From RYN-111 sp046723735 (GTDB lineage: Bacteria; Actinomycetota; Actinomycetes; Mycobacteriales; SCTD01): a stretch of DNA of 10,721 bases. A model generated the notes under the pieces. It was not told where the DNA came from. It worked only from the letters and a program-made list of their open reading frames with translations, and searched no databases. Where the stretch lies: NCBI GenBank assembly GCA_046723735.1, contig JBKOVB010000008.1, positions 1 through 10,721 of the forward strand. The letters run 5' to 3'. Positions 6,119 through 10,721 of this stretch are shown one piece after another (positions within the stretch are counted from its first letter, which is position 1; the number at the start of each line of letters is the position of its first letter). The translations under genes and the position numbers were made by a program.

Positions 6119-7312
6119 TCAGGCCGAACGCTCGGTGCCGACGATGCTGACGAAGCTGACGCAGCGACCTGGCTGCCCACCGAGGTTCTGGGTCAGCCCG
6201 AGCGTCCTCGACGTCTGGAGCTGACGCTCCGGGGTGGCCTCGCCGCGCAGCTGCAGCCAGCACTCGAACAGCATCCGAAGGCCTGACGCACCGATCGGGT
6301 GCCCGAAGCTCTTGAGGCCGCCGTCCGGGTTGACCGGCAGGTCGCCGTCGAGGTCGAAGGTGCCTGCGAGCACCTCCTTCCAGGCCGTGCCCCGCTCGGC
6401 GAAGCCGAGGTCCTCCATCAGCACCAGCTCGGTAGGTGTGAAGCAGTCGTGCACCTCGGCCAGCGCCAGCTCGTTGCGCGGGTCGGTGACCCCTGCCTGG
6501 CGGTAGGCCTCGGTCACCGACATCACCACCTCCGGGAAGGTCGTGAAGTCGTACGCCGGGTCGACGAGCCCGCTGCCCGACCCGGCCACGAACGACAGCG
6601 CCTTCACGAACAGGGGCTTGTCGGTGTAGCGGTAGGCGTCCTCGGCCCGCACGACGATCGCGGCCGCCGAGCCGTCGGCCACGCCGGAGCAGTCGAAGAC
6701 GCCGAGCTGCCCGGCCACCGAGGGCGAGCACGCGATCGTCCCCTTGTCGACCTCCTTGCGGAACTGCGCCCGCGGATTGCGCGCCCCGTTCAGGTGGTTC
6801 TTCCAGGCGATGCGGGTGATGACCTCCTTCATCTCCTCCTCGGTGACGCCGTACTTCGCGGCGTACGCCGGGGTGAGGAGGCTGAACATGGCCGGCGGGC
6901 TCATCTCGGCGGCCGTGCCATCGCTGTCGAGAGCGGGTAGGACGAGACCCGAGAACCCGCTGTCCTTGAGCTTCTCGACGCCGATCGCCATGGCCACGTC
7001 GTACGCGCCGGAGGCCACGGCGTAGCAGGCGTTGCGGAACGCCTCCGAGCCTGTGGCGCAGAAGTTCTCCAGCCGCGACACCGGCTTGCCGGTGAGCTTG
7101 AGCGGGTCGGACAGGGTGAGACCTCCGTTGCCCGAGGCCATCGTGCCGAGCCAGTAGGCGTCGACGTCGTCCTGCCTGATGCCCGCGCTGCGCAGCGCCT
7201 CGTCGTTGGCGGCGAGGAGCAGGTCGCCCGTGCCCTTGTCCCAGTGCTCGCGGAAGGGGGTGCACCCCATCCCGACGATCGCCACCTTGTCGCGGATGCC
7301 GTTGGACGCCAC
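6119..7312 (-). CDS. SCP2-type thiolase (acetyl-CoA acetyltransferase family)
   Basis: The 397-residue product is a thiolase of the SCP2/lipid-transfer-protein branch, which cleaves bulky or branched 3-ketoacyl-CoA. Nucleophilic Cys85 lies in ENFCATGSEAF. Family signatures EVHDCFTPTEL (His288, Cys290), LKSFGHPIGASG (His338) and the C-terminal QNLGGQPGRCVSF (Cys384) are present, so it looks catalytically complete. It lacks a fused SCP2 sterol-carrier domain. The start is a GTG two bases after the TGA of the HMGS-like/OB gene (TGACGGTG), giving MASNGIRDKVAIVGMGCTPF, the usual N-terminus; an ATG-independent coupled start is likely. In archaea, and in the actinobacterial Ltp2 aldolase system, enzymes of this branch work in complexes with DUF35/OB-fold partners, which fits its immediate upstream neighbour here. 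Acting as a retro-aldolase cannot be excluded, but the retained Cys favours thiolysis. Confidence 0.93.
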   Translation of the reverse strand: MASNGIRDKVAIVGMGCTPFREHWDKGTGDLLLAANDEALRSAGIRQDDVDAYWLGTMASGNGGLTLSDPLKLTGKPVSRLENFCATGSEAFRNACYAVASGAYDVAMAIGVEKLKDSGFSGLVLPALDSDGTAAEMSPPAMFSLLTPAYAAKYGVTEEEMKEVITRIAWKNHLNGARNPRAQFRKEVDKGTIACSPSVAGQLGVFDCSGVADGSAAAIVVRAEDAYRYTDKPLFVKALSFVAGSGSGLVDPAYDFTTFPEVVMSVTEAYRQAGVTDPRNELALAEVHDCFTPTELVLMEDLGFAERGTAWKEVLAGTFDLDGDLPVNPDGGLKSFGHPIGASGLRMLFECWLQLRGEATPERQLQTSRTLGLTQNLGGQPGRCVSFVSIVGTERSA

Positions 7313-7314
7313 CG

Positions 7315-8700
7315 TCAGGACCCTTCGCCCGCGCGGACCGGCCGCGCCTTCCAGAAGTAGTTGTGCACGCCCTGCGCCGTGTAGAGGCGGCGGAACGTCA
7401 TCTCGACGCGCAGTCCGACCGCGACCTCGTCGGGTCGGGCGTCGGTGAGCTCGCCGACGAACCGGCCGCCCCCGTCGACGTCGACGACGGCGACGATCAC
7501 CGGCGGGCTCGGGGAGTAGGCGAGGTTGTCGACGGTGTAGGTCGCGAGCCGTCCGCGGGTGTCCGCCACCCGTACCGGGACCATGTCGTCGACGGCGCCG
7601 CCCACGACGGAGACCCGCTGCGGTGGCAGGTGGACCGTCGCCGAGGAGCGGTCCTGCGACCCGGTCAAGCCGAACTTCCACTCCCGAGCCCGGTACGCGG
7701 GTGGGGCAGCCGGGCGCGCTGGGTCAGGGCGTCGTGGCGGCTGCCGATCGAGGAACCCGCGCCACGACAGGAACTCCAGGTAGTCCAGGTCGTCGGCGCC
7801 CGAGGCGAGCTGGTCCTGCACGGACGGCGAGGGGCGCGGGCCCACCAACGCCTGCGTCGCCTCCAGTACGACGACGTCGACACCGTCGGCGAGCGACAGC
7901 AGCACCAGCCGCTGTCCCGGCTCCGCGACGTCGAGCCAGCTCGCCAGGAGCACGCCGGCGTGGGCAGCGCCGGGACGCCCGGTCACCCCGGTCACGTCCG
8001 GCGCGGCGGGCCGGCCCACCTGCTTGGCGACCGCCCGCACCGCCCGTGCGTGGCTGCCCGCGACGGCGATGGCGTCGACCTCGTCGAGCGTCAGCGCAGC
8101 GTCCTTCAGCGCGGCGATGAGCGCTTCCTCCGCGAGCTCGCTGTAGACCGTCTCGGCGAAGCGCTCCTCCCAGACCCGGGCCGTCAGCTCGCCGGGCAGC
8201 CGCCAGCGGTCGAGGAGCTCGGTCGTCGCGCTGGCGCTCCCCAGGTGGCGCGCGAGCGGCTCCGGCACCTCACCCACGAGCACGGCCACCGCGGCGTCCC
8301 CGCCGCCCAGCTCCTCGTCACTGCCGGGCCGGCCCGTCCGGACGTCGGAGCCCACCACGAGGGTGGGTCCCGGGCCACGGAGCGCGGCGAGCAGGGCGGC
8401 CGAGCCCGAGCGCAAGCCGGTTGCATCGAACGCGAGGGTGCTCGAGGGCAGGCCGAGCGCGGCGTGGACCGCGCAGGCGTTGCTCTTGTCTGCGTACGCC
8501 GGGGTGGACGTGGCGAGGACGACTGTGGTCGGCACGGGCGTAGCACCGGCGAGCGCGCGTCGGGCCGCCTCGACCGCGAGCGTGGTCGAGTCCTCGTCGT
8601 ACGACGCGACGCACCGGCTCCCGCGCCCGCCGGCCGGCGTCGCGTCGAGCCGCAGCCGCCGGTGCGGCAGGTACGCGCCGTAGGCCAGGATTCCCTTCAC
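7315..8700 (-). CDS. Fusion of HMG-CoA-synthase-like (thiolase-fold) domain and DUF35-type OB-fold domain
   Basis: The 461-residue product has an HMGS/ketoacyl-synthase-III-like domain (about 1-315: KGILAYGAYLPHRRL start, ASYDED at 32-37, GSHARAVRAVAKQVGRP at 215-231), a Pro/Arg-rich linker (about 320-340), and an OB-fold of the DUF35 C-terminal type (about 365-455: DNLAYSPSPPVIVAVVDVDG, then VEMTFRRLY and a FWKARPV end). By alignment with HMG-CoA synthase by eye, the catalytic Cys region (family EACYGAT) reads TGLRSGS, placing Arg97 at the Cys site, and the catalytic Glu (family TES) is Ser65; the His (His217) remains. The Cys4 zinc ribbon that usually precedes the OB-fold is absent. It may dock CoA substrates for the adjacent thiolase rather than make HMG-CoA. 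The GTG start overlaps the SDR stop (GTGA, 8697-8700). Confidence 0.87.
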   Translation of the reverse strand: MKGILAYGAYLPHRRLRLDATPAGGRGSRCVASYDEDSTTLAVEAARRALAGATPVPTTVVLATSTPAYADKSNACAVHAALGLPSSTLAFDATGLRSGSAALLAALRGPGPTLVVGSDVRTGRPGSDEELGGGDAAVAVLVGEVPEPLARHLGSASATTELLDRWRLPGELTARVWEERFAETVYSELAEEALIAALKDAALTLDEVDAIAVAGSHARAVRAVAKQVGRPAAPDVTGVTGRPGAAHAGVLLASWLDVAEPGQRLVLLSLADGVDVVVLEATQALVGPRPSPSVQDQLASGADDLDYLEFLSWRGFLDRQPPRRPDPARPAAPPAYRAREWKFGLTGSQDRSSATVHLPPQRVSVVGGAVDDMVPVRVADTRGRLATYTVDNLAYSPSPPVIVAVVDVDGGGRFVGELTDARPDEVAVGLRVEMTFRRLYTAQGVHNYFWKARPVRAGEGS

Positions 8701-9659
8701 GGCGCGATCCCGTGCCGGGCCAGGAAGCCCTCCATCAGCTGCTCGATCGACAGCGGGCTCGAGGCGGCGCGTCCCGCGGCCCGGTCTGCGATCGGCTTCA
8801 TCGCCGTCTCCAGGTCGGGCAGCGTCCAGCGGCCCTCGGTGGTCAGCAGCTCTTCGAGGTCCCAGCCACGCATGAGGCCGATCTCGGAGCCGCCGACGTG
8901 GAAGACCGCGCCGTTGAGGGGGCATCCGGCCGTGGCGAGGTAGGCCACCAGCGGGGAGACGTTGCCGGGGTGCCAGGCGTCGAAGGCGGACTCGTTCACA
9001 GGAGCGCCGACGAGCTCGCCGGTGCTAGGGGTCTGCAGGGTGAGCCGGGTGCGGGCGAAGGGCGCCACCGCGTTCGCGCGTACCCCGATCCGGGTCAGCT
9101 CGATCGCCTGGGTGAGGGTCATCGCGAGGATGCCGGCCTTGGCCGCGGAGTAGTTCGTCTGCCCGAAGTTCCCTAGCAGCCCCGCGCAAGAGGAGGTGTT
9201 GACGATCGCCGCCTGCTTGGGCCGGCCGGCGTCGGCCTCCTGCTTCCAGTACGCCGCCGCGAAGTGCGAGGGCCCGAAGTGGCCCTTGAGCACGACCCCG
9301 AGCACCGCGTCCCACTCGGGCTCGGACATCTTGGCCAAGCTCCGGTCGCGCAGGATGCCGGCGTTGTTGACGAGCACGTGCAGGTCCCCGAACGCCTCGA
9401 GGGCCGTGCCGATGAGCGCCTCCGCGCCGGCGAAGCTGGAGACGTCGTCGGTGCTCGCGACTGCCTCGCCGCCGAAGGCCCGGATCTCCTCAACGACCTG
9501 CTGTGCGGCTGACACGTCCGCGCCGCTGCCGTCGGCGGCGGCGCCCAGGTCGTTGACGACAATGCGGGCTCCCTCCGCGGCCAGGAGCAGCGCGTGCTCC
9601 CGGCCGAGCCCGCGCCCCGCGCCAGTGATGACGGCAACCCGCCCGTCGAGTGCACCCAT
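8697..9659 (-). CDS. Short-chain dehydrogenase of the multifunctional-enzyme-2 (HSD17B4 N-domain) type
   Basis: The 320-residue product is an SDR with TGAGRGLG (12-19), Asp37 in VVNDLG (NAD preference), NNAG (98-101), Ser156/Ser157 and Tyr170/Lys174 in NYSAAK. NNAGILRDRSLAKMSEPEWD and GNFGQTNYSAAK are hallmarks of the MFE-2 3-hydroxyacyl-CoA dehydrogenase domain. A 70-residue C-terminal extension beyond the SDR core (from about 250) is also usual for this type. No hydratase or SCP2 domain is fused. The frame is open upstream to 9971, but ATG 9659 begins the fold (MGALDGRVAVITGAG) and has a GGAGG site 11 bases before it. It is the first gene of the right operon, divergent from the TetR regulator, and would oxidise a 3-hydroxyacyl-CoA. 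Why the operon carries two such dehydrogenases is open; different chain length or stereochemistry is possible. Confidence 0.92.
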   Translation of the reverse strand: MGALDGRVAVITGAGRGLGREHALLLAAEGARIVVNDLGAAADGSGADVSAAQQVVEEIRAFGGEAVASTDDVSSFAGAEALIGTALEAFGDLHVLVNNAGILRDRSLAKMSEPEWDAVLGVVLKGHFGPSHFAAAYWKQEADAGRPKQAAIVNTSSCAGLLGNFGQTNYSAAKAGILAMTLTQAIELTRIGVRANAVAPFARTRLTLQTPSTGELVGAPVNESAFDAWHPGNVSPLVAYLATAGCPLNGAVFHVGGSEIGLMRGWDLEELLTTEGRWTLPDLETAMKPIADRAAGRAASSPLSIEQLMEGFLARHGIAP

Positions 9660-9670
9660 GTTGTGTCGTT

Positions 9671-9675
9671 CCTCC
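9671..9675 (-). promoter_or_regulatory. Ribosome binding site of the MFE-2-type SDR gene
   Basis: The minus strand reads GGAGG, 11 bases before ATG 9659. The spacing is slightly long, but this is the only good site for the first gene of the operon. It argues against the longer in-frame extension into the intergenic region. Confidence 0.55.
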
Positions 9676-9816
9676 GTGTCGGCAGTTGGTGGTTCAGACC
9701 AGGCCGTGCACTCCCCCTCTTGCAGTCGAAGGCCTTCAGTGCCCGACCAACATCTCGGGGGCGCCAGCTGCACCGCACGACCATCAGGGATGGGAGCCTT
9801 ACGGAGACTGGACGGC

Positions 9817-9845
9817 TTGAGTGAACGAACGTAATCTGCTAGAGA
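9817..9845 (+). promoter_or_regulatory. Candidate promoter of the TetR-family gene
   Basis: TTGAGT (9817-9822) and TAGAGA (9840-9845) are separated by 17 bases. Both hexamers are only partial matches to the sigma-70-type consensus. Transcription would begin near 9852, leaving about 20 bases before the preferred start at 9874. It overlaps the opposite promoter candidate and the repeated sequence described at 9820-9857. Confidence 0.33.
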
Positions 9846-9857
9846 ACGATCGTCAAC
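9820..9857. repeat. Direct repeat with 21-bp period, likely TetR operator
   Basis: AGTGAACGAACGTAATC (9820-9836) and AGAGAACGATCGTCAAC (9841-9857) agree at 13 of 17 positions and are offset by 21 bp, two helical turns. Each has a small palindromic core (ACG-AA-CGT and ACG-AT-CGT). They cover the -10/-35 elements of both divergent promoter candidates. TetR-family dimers often bind such paired near-palindromes in the gap next to their own gene, so this is the best operator candidate. It is an inference from position and symmetry. Confidence 0.42.
9828..9856 (-). promoter_or_regulatory. Candidate promoter of the four-gene acyl-CoA operon
   Basis: On the minus strand TTGACG (9856-9851) is followed after 17 bases by TACGTT (9833-9828). 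The -35 hexamer matches the consensus in five of six positions; the -10 is weak. It would give a leader of about 160 bases before ATG 9659. It is nested against the regulator's promoter candidate, so one bound repressor could block both directions. Confidence 0.4.
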
Positions 9858-9873
9858 CATCATGGAGAAGTGG

Positions 9874-10554
9874 ATGCAACAAGAGGAGCGCGCGACCCGA
9901 CGTACGGGATTGCCCAGCCGAGGATCACCGGAGGCGCTCGAGTTCGCGGCGGGTAACACCCGCAGCCTCATCGAGGAGACAGCGATCTCGCTGTTCTACG
10001 AGTTCGGCAGCCAGGTCACGAGCGTGCGCGACATCACCAAGGCGTGCGGCATGACCCCTGGGGCGCTCTACAAGCACTTCCCCTCGAAGGAGGACCTCCT
10101 CGACGAGGTCGTCCGCAGCGCTCACGAGTACATGCTCGACGGCCTCGAACGCGCGCGCGCCCTCACAGCCGGCTCGTCCCCGCTGGTGCAGCTGGCGGCC
10201 CTCGTGCGGGTGCTCGTGCTGTTCCACACCCAGCACCGTCGTGAGGCCCGGGTGGCGAACCAGGAGTTCCGCTTCCTCGCCGAGCCGCAGCGTGTCTACG
10301 TGCTCGGTCTTCGACGCCAGATCCGAGGTGTGTTTCGAGAGGTGCTCGCTGAGGGCGCCAGGGACGGCTCCATGAACCTTCCGTTCGCTGCTGACGCGGA
10401 CCCCGCGGCAGTCGCGGCGGTCACGATCTGCGACATGGGCATGCGAGTCTCGGAGTGGTACGACGGCCAGCGCCCTCCCACGGCAACCGACCTCGCCGAG
10501 TTGCACGTGGAGTATGCGCGCCGCATGGTCACGCCGCCCCCAGCCCGCGGCTGA
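9874..10554 (+). CDS. TetR-family transcriptional regulator
   Basis: The product is 226 residues from ATG 9874. The N-terminal helix-turn-helix is clear: TRSLIEETAISLFYEFG (29-45), then TSVRDITKACGMTPGALYKHFPSKEDLLDEVV (49-80 region), with the typical ALYKHFPSKEDLL. The rest is a helical ligand-binding and dimer domain (about 85-215) containing ANQEFRFLAEPQR; its general look is like regulators of acyl-CoA or steroid catabolism, but the ligand cannot be read. An in-frame ATG at 9862 is an alternative start; I prefer 9874 because GGAG (9864-9867) sits six bases before it and 9862 has no ribosome site. Divergence from the acyl-CoA operon suggests that it represses that operon and itself, released by an acyl-CoA intermediate. 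Confidence 0.93.
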   Translation: MQQEERATRRTGLPSRGSPEALEFAAGNTRSLIEETAISLFYEFGSQVTSVRDITKACGMTPGALYKHFPSKEDLLDEVVRSAHEYMLDGLERARALTAGSSPLVQLAALVRVLVLFHTQHRREARVANQEFRFLAEPQRVYVLGLRRQIRGVFREVLAEGARDGSMNLPFAADADPAAVAAVTICDMGMRVSEWYDGQRPPTATDLAELHVEYARRMVTPPPARG

Positions 10555-10580
10555 GTTCCTGGGCATCGTGGCCCTGAGCC
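10549..10580 (+). terminator. Weak stem-loop at the end of the TetR gene
   Basis: GGCT (10549-10552) can pair with AGCC (10577-10580), enclosing GGGC-ATCGTG-GCCC (10561-10574). The outer stem overlaps the stop codon and there is no T tract. It is a possible terminator with limited support. Confidence 0.22.
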
Positions 10581-10598
10581 ATCATCGCGATCTCACGC

Positions 10599-10646
10599 TT
10601 GCCACTCTGGTAAACAAGCGTATTCTCTACGTGAACGTCGTAAATC
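10599..10646 (+). promoter_or_regulatory. Candidate promoter with an operator-like sequence, reading off the right edge
   Basis: TTGCCA (10599-10604) and TATTCT (10621-10626) are separated by 16 bases and are the best promoter match in the window (five and four of six consensus positions). Immediately downstream, GTGAACGTCGTAAATC (10631-10646) resembles the first repeat unit at 9821-9836 (11 of 16 positions ungapped), placing it over the expected transcription start. The remaining 75 bases hold no clear gene start; an ATG at 10684 opens a frame to the window end but has no ribosome site. Confidence 0.4.
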
Positions 10647-10721
10647 ATCGCTGTGACGGGTGTCGTCCTTGGGCCGACCGGCTCATGAGGCGTGGCCGTC
10701 GCGCGGGACCCATCCTGAAGG

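Noticed and set aside
6105..7265. A 386-codon minus-strand frame overlapping the thiolase in another phase.
   Set aside because: The thiolase frame carries all catalytic motifs; this one is Arg/Gly-rich shadow sequence.
7363..8943. A 526-codon plus-strand open frame antisense to the HMGS-like fusion.
   Set aside because: The product is Arg/Gly/Val/His-rich with no recognisable domain, as expected opposite a gene with strong GC third positions; the minus frame has clear family motifs.
9660..9971. In-frame extension of the MFE-2-type SDR through the intergenic region.
   Set aside because: It would overlap the start of the TetR gene and both promoter candidates; the SDR fold and a GGAGG site place the start at 9659.
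1..10721. CRISPR arrays, tRNA or rRNA genes, insertion sequences, attachment sites or phage genes.
   Set aside because: No regularly spaced repeats, no recognisable RNA gene sequences and no transposase or integrase motifs were seen on either strand.
10684..10721. An ATG opening a frame to the right edge as the start of another gene.
   Set aside because: Only 12 codons are visible, they are Arg-rich, and there is no ribosome site; it cannot be supported.

Overview
The window is GC-rich DNA (by eye about two thirds G+C) with strong G/C preference at third codon positions, frequent GTG starts and stop/start overlaps. This, together with the gene families present, points to an actinobacterium; the genus cannot be told from the sequence. 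No rRNA, tRNA, CRISPR array, insertion sequence or integrase was seen. The layout is accessory catabolism.

Left module (1-3651, all on the minus strand, transcribed right to left). Six tightly packed genes look like one operon: a cupin lacking its usual metal ligands, a cupin with intact ligands, a nitrilase-superfamily carbon-nitrogen hydrolase, then the FAD (medium), [2Fe-2S] (small) and molybdopterin (large, cut by the window edge) subunits of a CoxLMS/xanthine-dehydrogenase-type hydroxylase. This suggests hydroxylation of a (probably nitrogen-containing) substrate followed by hydrolysis of an amide or nitrile-like intermediate, with the cupins acting on an intermediate. The substrate is unknown.

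Middle (3652-5340). A divergent intergenic region is followed, on the plus strand, by a secreted protein anchored by a C-terminal membrane helix, a hairpin-rich non-coding stretch, and a possible 38-residue single-pass membrane miniprotein. A hairpin in the convergent gap may stop transcription from both sides.

Right module (5341-9659, minus strand). Four coupled genes form an acyl-CoA degradation operon: an SDR of the multifunctional-enzyme-2 type, a fusion of a 3-hydroxy-3-methylglutaryl-CoA-synthase-like domain with a DUF35-type OB-fold, an SCP2-type thiolase, and an SDR very like human HSD10 (2-methyl-3-hydroxyacyl-CoA dehydrogenase). Together they could oxidise and cleave 3-hydroxyacyl-CoA or alpha-methyl-branched acyl-CoA, as in steroid or isoprenoid side-chain or branched fatty-acid breakdown. 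The HMGS-like domain lacks the catalytic Cys and Glu of true HMG-CoA synthases, so it is probably a scaffold or does different chemistry.

Regulation (9660-10721). A TetR-family regulator is divergent from the right operon. The gap holds two overlapping, oppositely oriented promoter candidates covered by a 17-bp direct repeat with 21-bp period, a likely operator. A related sequence lies at a promoter candidate beyond the regulator, pointing off the right edge of the window.
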